Shown here: positions 34,401 to 43,271 of the stretch, in pieces
How positions within the stretch are numbered: the first letter of the stretch is position 1
How the letters are laid out: each line of letters opens with the position of its first letter
NCBI RefSeq assembly: GCF_020524905.1
Contig: NZ_JAIVKI010000003.1
Span: forward strand, 186,001 to 250,000
Source: Microbulbifer variabilis
GTDB lineage: Bacteria; Pseudomonadota; Gammaproteobacteria; Pseudomonadales; Cellvibrionaceae
Reading direction: 5' to 3'
DNA: 64,000 bases
Notes under the pieces: model-generated
What the model was told of the DNA's origin: nothing
What the model saw: the letters and a program-made list of their open reading frames with translations, nothing else
Databases searched by the model: none
Translations under genes and position numbers: made by a program

Positions 34401-35344
34401 TATTACAGGCGCGCTATCGGGACCGGGTGCAGCAGGGGCTGGCGAATGCGGGCGATAGTTTTGAGCGGGATGATATTACTAGCTGGGATTTTGGTGAGTT
34501 GCCGGAAACCCACACCCTCGACCAGGGGGGGCTCAAGGTGCGCGCCTACCCAGCATTGGTGGAAGCCAAAGAAAGCGTCTCTCTGAAGTTACTGGATAAC
34601 CCCGCCGAAGCGCGGCGCTTGAGTCGTGCCGGCATCTGCCGTTTGGCCCTGTTGCACCTGCCTGAGAAAGTAAAATATCTGCGCAAGGAGTTATTGCGCG
34701 GCAAGGAGTTGGGGCTTTCTGCGGCAGATCTGGGGCGTCGCGAGGAAGTGGCAGACGATATTTTGTTGGCCGCTGCGCGCGAAGTCTTCTGGCCGGATGA
34801 AAACTGGCCGCGCAGCGAAGCTGAGTTTCTGTCGGCACTGGAGAAGGAGGGCGACTTGGTGGGGGTGGCCCAGGAGATTGGAGACCTATTGGTCAAAGCC
34901 TTGGGTCAGTTGGTCCCCTTGCGCAAGCAGATCAAACAGCAAAAGAACCTGGCGGTCGCTATGGCGGTGGGAGATATCCAGCAGCAACTGGCCGGACTCT
35001 TCTACCGGGGAGTCTTGTTTGACACGCCATTGCAATGGCTGCGCCAATATAGCCGCTATCTGAAGGCGATCGCTGTGCGCCTGGAAAAGGCGGCGCTCGA
35101 TCCAAACCGTGACCGCAAGCTGCAAGTGGAATTCCACAAGGTCGCCGAGTCCTTTGATGATCAGGTAGAGAAATTCTCAAGGAGGGAGTTGGCGTCAGAG
35201 CCTGCGCTAGTGGAGTACCGTTGGATGTTGGAGGAGTTCCGCGTCAGCCTGTTTGCACAGACATTAAAGACCTTGATGCCGGTCTCCGCCAAGCGTCTGC
35301 ACAAGGTCTGGATAGAGATTGATAGCAAGGAACTGTTTACTTGA
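31430..35344 (+). CDS. hrpA: ATP-dependent RNA helicase HrpA
   Basis: A DEAH-box helicase of 1304 residues, matching the roughly 1300 of E. coli HrpA. The P-loop is GETGSGKT (102-109) and the DEAH box lies at 199-202. Motif III is SAT in LIITSATIDLEKF, and motif VI is QRAGRCGR. OB-fold and long C-terminal DUF3418-type regions follow. The start MSHTEAEKSL at 31430 is chosen by comparison with family N-termini. An upstream in-frame extension would cover the TATAAT element and is rejected. HrpA helps rescue stalled ribosomes and process mRNA. Confidence 0.96.
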   Translation: MSHTEAEKSLSALQARISSCMGRDRYHLHRTIKNVRRRQKEGKPVDRMLTQLEQQLQASESLAEERRRKLPEVQWPEALPVVARREEIAELIEKHQVVVIAGETGSGKTTQLPKICLSLGRGIYGQIGHTQPRRIAARTVANRIAEELQQPLGESVGYQVRFTDHSTEHTHVKLMTDGILLAEIQRDPLLNKYDTLIIDEAHERSLNIDFLLGYLKTILPKRPDLKLIITSATIDLEKFSRHFNDAPIIEVSGRTYPVDIHYRPAADSDADLTEQVVAAVKELLHEEKSSSRRGGDILVFMSGEREIRECAKALRDAQIAQLEVLPLYARLSLAEQAKVFHGHKGRRIVLATNVAETSITVPGIRYVIDPGTARVSRYSYRSKIQRLPIEPVSQASANQRAGRCGRVSAGVCVRLYEERDFVQRPEFTDAEILRTNLAAVILQMLQLRIGDIREFPFVDPPDPRLINDGYKLLQELQAVDDQGRVTKLGRALSRLPLDPRLSRMLLAGADNGSARELLIIVAALAVQDPRERPAEKRQAADEKHRQWQHEQSDFLSFVQLWDAFEIQRQELSQSQLRKWCQKNFLSWLRMREWRDIHHQLRVACRDLEVKENKEPAEYEAIHRAIVMGLLGNIGARDENKEFIGCRNRRFHVFPGSGQFKKPPRWVVAAQLLETSRLFAHTVAKIEPDWVMAASQHLVKRNYFEPHYDARSGQVMAFEKVSLYGLVLVEKRRIPYGKLDTETAREVFIRQALVEQRYRGKGRFYKHYTDLLKSLEELEAKSRRRDILVDDEVVYRFFDELVPADIVNLAGFEHWRKKVEVSDPQLLFIPRELLMQQSADHVGEAQFPNELQAGGIIYPLSYHFEPGSVDDGVSVQVPVAALHQVPAARLSWLVPGILRDKCIALIKALPKQWRKYFVPVPAAVDKALPRLRADNTPLWQSLALELQRQTAQQLPEDTWESAEQSLEDFYRFNIQVLDESGKLLDQDRDLSVLQARYRDRVQQGLANAGDSFERDDITSWDFGELPETHTLDQGGLKVRAYPALVEAKESVSLKLLDNPAEARRLSRAGICRLALLHLPEKVKYLRKELLRGKELGLSAADLGRREEVADDILLAAAREVFWPDENWPRSEAEFLSALEKEGDLVGVAQEIGDLLVKALGQLVPLRKQIKQQKNLAVAMAVGDIQQQLAGLFYRGVLFDTPLQWLRQYSRYLKAIAVRLEKAALDPNRDRKLQVEFHKVAESFDDQVEKFSRRELASEPALVEYRWMLEEFRVSLFAQTLKTLMPVSAKRLHKVWIEIDSKELFT

Positions 35345-35577
35345 GCCGCGCCTAGGCACAGTTCACAAAAAACTTTGTCGTCTTGTGTAATATTTCCTGC
35401 ACTGGCCCGACAGATCTATGTACGTCGGCAAAGCCTGGATGCGCTACCAAGTGTACTTTGGCTGTGGGCCGGTTTCACAATATGACGGTTTCTCACTGCG
35501 CTTCATTATACTGTCGCGGGACATAGAAAAAGTCTTAGAGAGTTTTATTACACAGGGCATTAGTTAGGAGATTTTTT

Positions 35578-35907
35578 ATGAACAAGAAACACCTTTCCCC
35601 GGTAGCAGCTGCGGTTGGTGCAGCGTTTATTGCAACTGCAGCTATGAATGTGTCTGCGGCTAACAGTACTGCCAACCCTTTTGCTGCTGAAGACCTGAGT
35701 TCCGGCTACAACCTGGCACTGGCTGATCACGATCACGATGACAAAAACAAGGAAGGTAAGTGCGGCGAAGGTAAGAAGCAAGAAGGCAAATGCGGCGAAG
35801 GCAAGAAAAAGGAAGGTAAATGCGGCGAAGGAAAATGTGGCGAAGGTAAGAAGAAAGAAGGTAGTTGCGGCGAAGGTAAAAAGAAAGAAGGCAAATGCGG
35901 TAACTAA
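35578..35907 (+). CDS. hvfA: HvfA-type RiPP precursor with EGKCG repeats
   Basis: A 109-residue secreted precursor. Residues 1-28 look like a signal peptide (cleavage near NVSA). A short spacer ends in the His/Asp-rich segment DHDHDD (50-55). The C-terminal half is a repeat with six cysteines (62, 72, 82, 87, 97, 107), each in an EGxCG motif, five of them EGKCG. In Haemophilus HvfA such EGKCG units are converted to oxazolone/thioamide groups that bind copper. TAGGAG lies 7 nt before the ATG. The genes for the modifying enzyme and its partner follow directly. The transcript is monocistronic or operonic with hvfBC; an 83-bp gap separates them. Confidence 0.88.
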   Translation: MNKKHLSPVAAAVGAAFIATAAMNVSAANSTANPFAAEDLSSGYNLALADHDHDDKNKEGKCGEGKKQEGKCGEGKKKEGKCGEGKCGEGKKKEGSCGEGKKKEGKCGN

Positions 35908-35990
35908 TATTCCGTCGCACGAGATTGGGGCGGTGCTGTATTCATACGGCCGCCCCAAGTACTTTCCATTACCAATAGAGGCAAATAGCG

Positions 35991-36836
35991 GTGCGTAATT
36001 ATCCAGTGGAGGGTGCCGGTCTCGGACTACGCCGCTCTATGATGGGCGAGGAGATTTCATCGGGTGCGGTGGATTTTTTTGAAGTTGCGCCGGAAAACTG
36101 GATCGGTGTCGGCGGGCGACATGGCCGCTGGTTCCGCCAGCTCAGCGAACGCCATCCTTTTATTTTGCACGGTTTGTCTCTGTCTATTGGTTCTTCTGAT
36201 CCGCTGGATATGGAGTTGCTCGCCTCAATCAAGCAATTTATCCGCGATCACAATATCCGCTCTTACAGCGAGCATCTGAGCTACTGCTCAGATCAGGGCC
36301 ATCTCTACGATTTATTGCCTATCCCCTTTACCGAAGAAGCAGTGATGTATGTCGCCGAACGAATTCGCATTGTGCAGGATACGCTCGAACAGCGCATTGC
36401 CATGGAAAATGTTTCCTATTACGCGGCGCCGGGCCAGGAGATGAGTGAGCTGGCATTTTTACAGGCGGTCCTGCAAGAGGCGGACTGCGATCTTCTGCTC
36501 GACGTCAATAATATTTATGTGAATTCAATTAATCATCGCTACGACCCCCTGGAATTCTTGCGCGGACTGCCCTCGGAGCGAATGCGCTATGTCCATGTGG
36601 CGGGGCATTTCGATGAGGCGGATGACCTGAAAGTGGATACGCACGGCGCTGAAGTGATTGATCCAGTGTGGCAGCTATTAGATAAGGCCTATGAGATGCA
36701 TGGTGTTATCCCCACCCTACTGGAACGCGACTTTAATATCCCACCCCTACCGCAATTGCTTGAAGAGGTGGAACAGATCAAGGACATCCAGGCCAACCAC
36801 CAAGTAGAAGAAAGCTATGTCCATAGTCGCCGATAA
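35991..36836 (+). CDS. hvfB: MNIO (DUF692) peptide-modifying iron oxidase, HvfB-type
   Basis: A 281-residue TIM-barrel enzyme of the multinuclear non-heme iron oxidase family (MbnB/HvfB/BufB). Likely metal ligands are H60 ([10 protein letters not shown]), E94/H95 (SEHLSY), E139/N140 (MENVSYY), D171/N174 ([10 protein letters not shown]), H202/H206 (VHVAGHF) and E245 (LERDFN). All family motifs are intact. It should oxidise the cysteines of the upstream precursor. The start is GTG with GAGG upstream. Its 3' end overlaps hvfC by 20 nt, showing translational coupling. Confidence 0.92.
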   Translation: MRNYPVEGAGLGLRRSMMGEEISSGAVDFFEVAPENWIGVGGRHGRWFRQLSERHPFILHGLSLSIGSSDPLDMELLASIKQFIRDHNIRSYSEHLSYCSDQGHLYDLLPIPFTEEAVMYVAERIRIVQDTLEQRIAMENVSYYAAPGQEMSELAFLQAVLQEADCDLLLDVNNIYVNSINHRYDPLEFLRGLPSERMRYVHVAGHFDEADDLKVDTHGAEVIDPVWQLLDKAYEMHGVIPTLLERDFNIPPLPQLLEEVEQIKDIQANHQVEESYVHSRR

Positions 36837-37599
36837 GACAGCCGGGTTTCAGGGTCTACAGAGGGCTTTTGCCAATCATTTGCGTGCCCCTGATGAAGTC
36901 GAGGCGCCAAAGGATATTGAGGATCGGCGCGTTGCCATCTACCGGGACCTGATTTACAACAATATCGAATCGTTTATTGCCGGTGGTTTTCCCGTGCTGC
37001 GCAGCCTCTACAGCGATGAGCGCTGGAATGAAATGGTCCGCGATTTTATTCAGCACCATACCTCCACAAGTCCCTACTTTTTGCAGATTAGCGAGGAGTT
37101 TCTCACTTATCTGCAACAGGAACGGGGCCAGCGGGAAGAGGACCCAGCGTTTTTGTTAGAACTGGCTCACTATGAGTGGGTGGAGCTGGCGCTGGATGTG
37201 AGTACCGAAGAGATTCCCACTGGCTTGGATCGCCAGGGAGATCTGCTGAAATCTGTACCGGTTGTATCACCGCTCGTTTGGAGCCTCAGTTACCGCTTTC
37301 CTGTGCACCGTATCGGCCCCACTTATCAGCCTCAAGAGCCCGCTGAATCTCCCACCTTTTTACTGGTCTATCGCGACCTCAGCGATGACGTCAGTTTTAT
37401 GGAAATCAATGCGGTAACAGCGCGCCTGTTGCAGCTGGCTTCCGAGGGGGAAGCCAGAGGAGAACAACTGTTGGCTCAGATTGCTGACGAGCTGCCCCAA
37501 GTCGACAGCGAAGCTCTTTATGGCTTCGGCCTTGAGTTGCTGCAAAGACTGTTGGATAAAGGTGTTATCGCAGGTCTTCGGCATCAGGTGTCTGAGTAG
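36817..37599 (+). CDS. hvfC: DUF2063 partner protein, HvfC-type
   Basis: A 260-residue protein. The N-terminal DUF2063-like domain (about 10-110; [12 protein letters not shown], then [27 protein letters not shown]) is typical of HvfC/BufC. This protein binds the precursor and supports the MNIO enzyme. The C-terminal half (about 130-255) is a winged-helix-like region. Overlap with hvfB and the matching precursor upstream make the functional assignment secure at family level. A DoxX-type hvfD gene, often present in such loci, is not found after it. Confidence 0.9.
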   Translation: MSIVADKTAGFQGLQRAFANHLRAPDEVEAPKDIEDRRVAIYRDLIYNNIESFIAGGFPVLRSLYSDERWNEMVRDFIQHHTSTSPYFLQISEEFLTYLQQERGQREEDPAFLLELAHYEWVELALDVSTEEIPTGLDRQGDLLKSVPVVSPLVWSLSYRFPVHRIGPTYQPQEPAESPTFLLVYRDLSDDVSFMEINAVTARLLQLASEGEARGEQLLAQIADELPQVDSEALYGFGLELLQRLLDKGVIAGLRHQVSE

Positions 37600-37774
37600 C
37601 TCGTCCAGCCCGCGGATTTTTGGCGTAAATTACCTTTCTGTGACAGCGTGTGCTTGCCTGAAACTGCGCCATCTTTGATGAATCCCAGCTGCTATGCTGC
37701 CGAGGGTGGTTTACATTTTGCGGGGGCGTTAGAATCCCTGACCTTGAAATTTGATAAATAAGAGGAGCAGGGTT

Positions 37775-38677
37775 TTGCTAGGACGCAGAGATTTATCGCC
37801 CTGGTTGATGGCCGCGATGCTGGCCATTTCCCCAGTGGGCGCAATGGCGACACAGGACCCATTTGGAGACGCGGCCACTCCCTCAGTCCAACCTGGGGCG
37901 GTCGAACAAAATGGTACTTCTACTGGTGGCACCAGTGGAACACTGGTTGATGAATATGGCTTTGATCCCGCGGAAGAGTTTGGCGGTGAGGAAGGAGAAG
38001 ACTTCTCCCTGCGAGACCCCTGGGAGGGTTTCAATCGCGCCATATTCAGCTTCAATGATGGTGCGGATCGCTATGTACTGAAACCGGCTGCTGTCAGTTA
38101 TCGGCAGATTACCCCGATGTTTATGCAGCGGGGTGTCAGCAATTTCTTCAGCAACCTGGGTGAAGTGACTAATACCTTTAACGGGGTGTTGCAAGGCAAG
38201 TGGGGCCAGGCGGGTAATGATGTCGGCCGCCTGCTGATTAACACCACTATCGGTATTGCCGGTCTTTTCGATGTTGCCAAGCACATGGGCTTGGAAAAGG
38301 GTGATGGTGAGGACTTTGGTCAAACCCTGGCAGTCTGGGGGGTGCCTTCCGGACCCTATCTGGTGCTGCCGCTGTTGGGCCCCTCTACTGTACGGGATAC
38401 GCCGGCCAAGGTTGTGGATTACTACACTAATCCACTGACTTATGTTGAGCATGATCCCACGCGCTATACCCTTAGGGCCACCGATATTATCCAGGGTCGC
38501 GCCAGTTTACTGCAGGCGGAATCCCTACTGCAGGGTGATCGCTATGTACTGCTGCGTGATGCCTATCTGCAGCGCCGCGACTTCCTAATCGTGGATGGTG
38601 AAGTGGATGTGGATACAGAGACTGAAGCCGCCGAAGCCATCGACCAGGGTGAAGTCGAAGAGTCTAGTGATTACTGA
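37775..38677 (+). CDS. mlaA: MlaA/VacJ-family phospholipid transport protein
   Basis: The outer-membrane component of the Mla system that removes misplaced phospholipids from the outer leaflet. The family core spans about residues 80-275 (DPWEGFNRAIFSFND, VGRLLINTTIGIAGLFDVA, FGQTLAVWGVPSGPYLVLPLLGPST). The TTG at 37775 is preferred because AGAGGAG lies 7 nt upstream; an in-frame TTG at 37751 lacks a site. The N-terminus is a signal peptide ending near GAMA but has no lipobox cysteine, unlike E. coli MlaA. An acidic linker (about 35-75) precedes the domain. An acidic tail ends the protein. Confidence 0.9.
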   Translation: MLGRRDLSPWLMAAMLAISPVGAMATQDPFGDAATPSVQPGAVEQNGTSTGGTSGTLVDEYGFDPAEEFGGEEGEDFSLRDPWEGFNRAIFSFNDGADRYVLKPAAVSYRQITPMFMQRGVSNFFSNLGEVTNTFNGVLQGKWGQAGNDVGRLLINTTIGIAGLFDVAKHMGLEKGDGEDFGQTLAVWGVPSGPYLVLPLLGPSTVRDTPAKVVDYYTNPLTYVEHDPTRYTLRATDIIQGRASLLQAESLLQGDRYVLLRDAYLQRRDFLIVDGEVDVDTETEAAEAIDQGEVEESSDY

Positions 38678-38715
38678 GTACCCGCGAGTAAAACACCTGC
38701 CTTCAAGAGCCTGCC

Positions 38716-39894
38716 ATGGCCGGCCCCAGTAGCCTGTTACTGACCGATGATGAGCGCTCCCGCAACTTCCTGCGTGGAGCGCTTTCGCGTCAGGGGCTCT
38801 CGGTTGCGATAGCCGATAGTGGCCAGCAGGGCATAGAGCAATTCTCCCCCGAACTGTTTCAGTTGGTCGTTGTAGACCTGCTCCTGCCCGATATGGACGG
38901 GCTGGAGGTACTGCGCAAAATCAAACAGCGATCCCCTGGAACTGCGGTTGTGATGATTGCGGAGAAAGGGGAGTTACATGAAGTCCTGCAGGCCATGCGT
39001 CTGGGCGCCTGCGATTATCTGATCAAACCCATTCAACAGGCCGCGTTGATCGATAAAGTCATCTGCCGCATCACCGGTGAGGAAAACCTCGCCCAGCAGA
39101 ATCTCGAGTATCGTAAAACCCTAGAGCAACGCAATAGCGAACTGCGCGACCATGTGGAAGTACTGCGCCGGGATCAGGAAGCCGGCCGTCTGTTACAACA
39201 ACACCTGTTACCCCGCAGCCCTTTCTTTTATCCCGGCGGTGTCGAGGCCGCTTACCGCCTGATTCCCTCCCTGTATCTGAGCGGCGACTTTGTGGATTAC
39301 GGTCTGTTTGGGGAGCGTTTTGTGGCGTTTTACCTGGTGGATGTCTCGGGGCATGGCGTGTCCTCCGCGCTGGTCACAGCCCTGATAAAAAACAGCGTGA
39401 TGCACCGCTTGCGCGAACGCCCGCTGTTCTCCCAGCTGGAATCCCTGGGAGCGGATCTACTGGAAGTTCTGGAACTCATCAACCGCGAGCTGTTGTCCAC
39501 AGGTATGGGGAAACATGCCAGTATGTTTATCGGTGTGGTGGATACCGCTGCTGGCCAATTGCACTATGCGGTTGCCGGGCAGATCCCCATGCCGGCGCTC
39601 GTCAGTGCGGCTGGCGCCGATTGGCTGCCGGGTAAGGGGCGTCCGCTGGGGATCTTTGAGCAGGGTGACTGGCAGGTAATGTGTGCGGAACTCCCTTCCA
39701 GCTGGCGGCTGGTGGCTTGCTCTGATGGTGTGCTGGAATTACTCGAAGGGGATTTGCTGCAAAAAGAGGAACAGCTACTAGCGCTTATCGACACAACTGG
39801 GGGTGAGCTGGGGCCACTGTGTGAAGGTCTGAAAGTAGATACTTTTGGCGCGTTACCCGACGATATTACAATTCTTACCCTAGCCCATGGCTAG
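38716..39894 (+). CDS. Response regulator with PP2C/SpoIIE phosphatase output domain
   Basis: The receiver domain spans residues 5-120, with phospho-acceptor D54 (VVVDLLLPDMDG), acidic D11/D12 and K104. The usual Ser/Thr before Ala82 seems replaced by Ile81. A coiled-coil linker (about 122-160) leads to a SpoIIE-type serine phosphatase (about 175-390). Its metal motifs are intact: LSGDFVDY, VDVSGHG, ACSDGVLE and DDITILTL. The layout resembles HsbR of Pseudomonas but lacks its C-terminal kinase domain. It probably dephosphorylates the STAS protein encoded downstream. Confidence 0.9.
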   Translation: MAGPSSLLLTDDERSRNFLRGALSRQGLSVAIADSGQQGIEQFSPELFQLVVVDLLLPDMDGLEVLRKIKQRSPGTAVVMIAEKGELHEVLQAMRLGACDYLIKPIQQAALIDKVICRITGEENLAQQNLEYRKTLEQRNSELRDHVEVLRRDQEAGRLLQQHLLPRSPFFYPGGVEAAYRLIPSLYLSGDFVDYGLFGERFVAFYLVDVSGHGVSSALVTALIKNSVMHRLRERPLFSQLESLGADLLEVLELINRELLSTGMGKHASMFIGVVDTAAGQLHYAVAGQIPMPALVSAAGADWLPGKGRPLGIFEQGDWQVMCAELPSSWRLVACSDGVLELLEGDLLQKEEQLLALIDTTGGELGPLCEGLKVDTFGALPDDITILTLAHG

Positions 39895-40100
39895 TGGTGT
39901 GGATTTGTCGACCAAATAGTCGAATTTCGTGCCTTAGCACTCTTGTCAGTCCGCACGGTCAGGAGTAAGCTCCGCCCACTTTATGCACAAAGATGCCGAG
40001 GCGGCAAAACCGTCACAAGCGTTTTTGCTCTACCAGTGAACTATCGCCATCCATACGCACTTTCATCCTCTGAGTGTGTCCGGGTGAGCCAGGGGTTGTT

Positions 40101-40619
40101 ATGCAGTCCGGGCAAATTATGGTTGGAGCCCACCAGGGCGTTTACATCATTAAATTGATGGGCGATGTCCGCCTCAACCTATGCACCTCGTTCGATAGCT
40201 TTATCGACAATATGTTTGCACGCAATGACTTTGCCGGTGTGGCCTTCGATCTACACGGTGCGGAAGGTGTCGATAGTACGACCCTTGGCCTGATGGCCAA
40301 GATTGCAATTCGCGCTCAGGAGCGCGGCTGCCAAAAGCCCCTGGTATTTGTCACGGACAAAGGTATTCAACACCTATTGGATGCGATGGGTTTCGATTCC
40401 CTGATGGAAATCAGTGATGAGAGGCGCGATTTCTCTGTCGAGACCAAGCCGCTGGTGTGTAAAACCCCCGATGAGTGTGCCGCGCGGGAGAAGGTGCTGG
40501 AGGCCCACCGGGTACTGATGAGCATGAACGAGCAGAATGCGGAAACCTTTCGCGATCTGGTGCATACCCTGGAGCGGGAATGCGTATCCTACGCCAAGTC
40601 CTCTGCACACCTGCACTGA
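40101..40619 (+). CDS. STAS-domain anti-anti-sigma factor, HsbA-like
   Basis: A 172-residue protein with a STAS domain at about residues 5-105. The likely phospho-serine is in DLHGAEGVDSTTLG, which fits the anti-anti-sigma consensus (D-S-T/S-x-L-G). A C-terminal helical tail of about 55 residues follows. AGGGG lies 5 nt before the ATG at 40101; the GTG at 40074 is less likely. Paired with the phosphatase upstream, it forms a partner-switching module that in Pseudomonas controls flagella or biofilm through FlgM-type anti-sigma factors. No kinase is in this window. Confidence 0.85.
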   Translation: MQSGQIMVGAHQGVYIIKLMGDVRLNLCTSFDSFIDNMFARNDFAGVAFDLHGAEGVDSTTLGLMAKIAIRAQERGCQKPLVFVTDKGIQHLLDAMGFDSLMEISDERRDFSVETKPLVCKTPDECAAREKVLEAHRVLMSMNEQNAETFRDLVHTLERECVSYAKSSAHLH

Positions 40620-40672
40620 AATTCACCACTCAGCCCCCACTCGAAAGCCGCCGATTTCCCACGCCCCGCAAT

Positions 40673-41131
40673 TCAGCTGTCCCGCATATCCCTAGCCTCT
40701 GCCCGTGCGCGGGTAAACAGCCCATGGGGAAGATAAATTAACTCGGAAACCCGGCGGATCAGATGCTCTTCAAAAGCTTCGATCACATCGTCGGAAAAAG
40801 CCACCTGCCACATCTGCCGAACCAGCAGGTATTTGTCTCTCTCGCTGAACTGGTCGTTGACTGCCTGAGTAAACTCAAACAGGGAGGTAGCGTGCTCCCT
40901 CTGGTCTATGGCCTCATCGATAATCTCTGCCGCCTCATGGTTGCTTAAGGCGTAGTGTTGGCACAGCAATTCAATCAGAGTGTTGCGCTCGCGTGGGTCG
41001 AGCTTTTGATCGACTGTGGCCACCTCAACCAACAAGGCGGCACTGATCATACGCACGTCTTTTTCATCGTGCATTTCTACATCGGCGTTGTTGCCAATCT
41101 GTTCAAACAGCTTACGTATTTGTTGCAGCAT
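40673..41131 (-). CDS. TerB-like protein
   Basis: A 152-residue, mostly helical and acidic protein of the TerB/DjlA-like domain family: [26 protein letters not shown] and [20 protein letters not shown] are typical. The start MLQQIRKLF at 41131 is chosen; a longer in-frame extension overlaps the transaldolase gene and looks unlike protein. The function is not certain and a tellurite role cannot be inferred. It overlaps the transaldolase 3' end by 20 nt on the same strand. Confidence 0.8.
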   Translation of the reverse strand: MLQQIRKLFEQIGNNADVEMHDEKDVRMISAALLVEVATVDQKLDPRERNTLIELLCQHYALSNHEAAEIIDEAIDQREHATSLFEFTQAVNDQFSERDKYLLVRQMWQVAFSDDVIEAFEEHLIRRVSELIYLPHGLFTRARAEARDMRDS

Positions 41132-42107
41132 CAGTTTCCCGGCGTCCCATGACTTGGCTCTGTAGCAGCATCTCGAGCCGCTCCTGATCTTTGACAAAAT
41201 TGCGGATACCTTCGGCGAGCTTCTCGGTGGCCATGGCATCGCTGTTGAGTAGGTAGCGGAATGCCGCTTCACTGAGTCGTCCCTCTGGCCGCGGCAGCGG
41301 CTCGTTGACCGTGGGGAGTCCACCGACCAACAGCCCCTCGCTGTCCTCCAGAGATTGCAGCAGCTGCGGGCTGATCGTCAGACGGTCGCAACCCGCCAGC
41401 GCTTCAATCTCCGCTGTATTGCGGAAGCTGGCACCCATCACAATGGTGTTGTAGTCCCGCGATTTGTAGTAGTGGTAGATATTACGCACGGACAGTACAC
41501 CGGGATCTTCCTCGCCACTGAAGGCTTTTCGGTCCCCGTTGGCCAGGTGCCAGTCCAGAATACGCCCCACAAAGGGGGAGATCAGGGTTACGCCAGCCTC
41601 GGCGCAGGCGATGGCCTGGCTCAAGCAGAACAAAAGGGTCAGGTTACAGTGAATGCCCTCTTGCTCCAGTATTTCTGCAGCGGCTATCCCCTCCCAGGTG
41701 GCGGCGATCTTAATCAGTACCCGTTCGCGGGCTATCCCCTCGCGTTCATACAGGGCCACAAGGTGTCTGGCATAGTCAATAGTGCTGCGGGTATCGAAGG
41801 ACAGGCGCGCATCTACCTCTGTGGAAACCACCCCAGGGATCAGTTGCAATATTTCGCTGCCGATACTGACCGCCAGTTTGATCGCGGCCAGGCGTGCCGT
41901 TTCCGTGGGGTTGGCGCCACCCTGGTGGTTTACCGCCCAGTCCAGCGACTCTTTGATCAGGCCCCTGTACTGGGGCAGCTGGGCAGCCTTGTAGAGAAGA
42001 GAGGGGTTGGTGGTGGCATCTTGAGGACGATAGCGGCGGATGGCCTCGATATCGCCAGTATCTGCCACTACCTGGCTGCGTTGTTTGAGTTGTTCCAGTT
42101 TATTCAT
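41112..42107 (-). CDS. tal: Transaldolase
   Basis: A cytoplasmic pentose-phosphate enzyme that transfers dihydroxyacetone units between sedoheptulose-7-phosphate and glyceraldehyde-3-phosphate. The Schiff-base Lys133 is in [10 protein letters not shown]. Other class signatures are DATTNPSLL (30-38), [12 protein letters not shown] (94-105) and FVGRILDWH. At 331 residues it has the length of the TalB type. AAGGAA precedes the ATG. Confidence 0.96.
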   Translation of the reverse strand: MNKLEQLKQRSQVVADTGDIEAIRRYRPQDATTNPSLLYKAAQLPQYRGLIKESLDWAVNHQGGANPTETARLAAIKLAVSIGSEILQLIPGVVSTEVDARLSFDTRSTIDYARHLVALYEREGIARERVLIKIAATWEGIAAAEILEQEGIHCNLTLLFCLSQAIACAEAGVTLISPFVGRILDWHLANGDRKAFSGEEDPGVLSVRNIYHYYKSRDYNTIVMGASFRNTAEIEALAGCDRLTISPQLLQSLEDSEGLLVGGLPTVNEPLPRPEGRLSEAAFRYLLNSDAMATEKLAEGIRNFVKDQERLEMLLQSQVMGRRETDAATNT

Positions 42108-42163
42108 AGCGATTCCTTCGATGATTATTGGCTTCCCTTTCTCTGAAACACTAGCCTTCCAAC

Positions 42164-43165
42164 TTAAGCCGCTTGGGTGACCAGCGACAAGGCTTCTTCT
42201 ACAACCTCTGGCCCCGCGTTTTTCTTGTGGGCGTTCTCACTGAGATGGCGGCGGAAACGGCGCGCTCCGGGCAGGCCCTGGAAGAGCCCGAGCATATGCC
42301 GGGTAATATGATTGAGGCGCTGACCGCCCGACAGCTCCCGCTCGATATAGGGCAGCATCTGCTCGACGACTTCCGCCGCGTCGGGCCCTTCGCTCTCCCC
42401 GAACAACACGCTATCCACCTGGGTAAGAAGTGCCGGGGTCTGGTAGGCGGCACGACCCAGCATAACACCATCAACGCGCTGGAGATGTTGCAGGCACTCC
42501 TCCAGGGAGTTAATCCCACCATTAATGATGACTTGTAGCTGTGGATAATCCTGTTTCAGCTGGTAAACCATGTCGTAGTTGAGCGGGGGAATCTCCCGGT
42601 TTTCCTTGGGGCTTAGGCCCTGCAGCCAGGCTTTGCGCGCATGGACGATAAAGGTCTCAGTACCGATCGCTACCTGTGCCTCCACAAAGCGGGTCAGGCC
42701 TAAATAGTCCTCCATATCGTCAATGCCGATACGGTGTTTGACCGTAACTGGAATCGATACCGCCTCGCGCATAGCGCTGAGGCCCGCCGCCACGATATCG
42801 GGCTCCGCCATCAGGCAGGCGCCAAAGCGCCCGGACTGCACACGGTCACTGGGGCAGCCGCAGTTGAGGTTGATTTCCGCATAACCCCACTCCTGGGCAA
42901 TCCGCGCACACTCTGCCAACTCCCAGGGATCGCTACCACCAAGTTGCAGGGCGACAGGCAGCTCGGCGGCGTTGAATTGCAGATGACGCTGACGATCACC
43001 GTGCAGGATCGCCCCGGTGGTTACCATTTCGGTATACAGGCGGGCGCGCCTGCTCAACAGGCGCCACATATAGCGGCAGTGACGGTCACTCCAATCCAAG
43101 AGTGGCGCGGTACAAAAGCGGTGGGGGCTGAAATCGGACATAAACTGCGGTGAAAAAAGAGTCAT
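42164..43165 (-). CDS. dusA: tRNA-dihydrouridine synthase A
   Basis: An FMN-dependent reductase that makes dihydrouridine at positions 20/20a of the tRNA D-loop. It shows the DusA-specific features [13 protein letters not shown] (20-32), [11 protein letters not shown] (43-53) and the active-site Cys104 in [33 protein letters not shown] and [17 protein letters not shown] are also nearly diagnostic. The length of 333 is normal. A start nine codons later is possible. Confidence 0.96.
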   Translation of the reverse strand: MTLFSPQFMSDFSPHRFCTAPLLDWSDRHCRYMWRLLSRRARLYTEMVTTGAILHGDRQRHLQFNAAELPVALQLGGSDPWELAECARIAQEWGYAEINLNCGCPSDRVQSGRFGACLMAEPDIVAAGLSAMREAVSIPVTVKHRIGIDDMEDYLGLTRFVEAQVAIGTETFIVHARKAWLQGLSPKENREIPPLNYDMVYQLKQDYPQLQVIINGGINSLEECLQHLQRVDGVMLGRAAYQTPALLTQVDSVLFGESEGPDAAEVVEQMLPYIERELSGGQRLNHITRHMLGLFQGLPGARRFRRHLSENAHKKNAGPEVVEEALSLVTQAA

Positions 43166-43271
43166 AAAACCAGAGTAGCCGCCTATTATATGGGATGTAA
43201 AACCGAGACCCTAAGGAGACTTTCCAAGGCCTTGTGAAACTTCACTTGCGAGGTGGTTTTTATAGGGGGCG

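Noticed and set aside
35752-35904. Regular short repeats suggesting a CRISPR array
   Set aside because: The units are in frame, encode EGKCG repeats, and have no spacer sequences of constant length; they belong to the RiPP precursor gene.
41132-41323. A 64-residue N-terminal extension of the TerB-like protein
   Set aside because: It lies wholly within the transaldolase coding region on the same strand and has a Ser/Arg/Pro-rich out-of-frame look.
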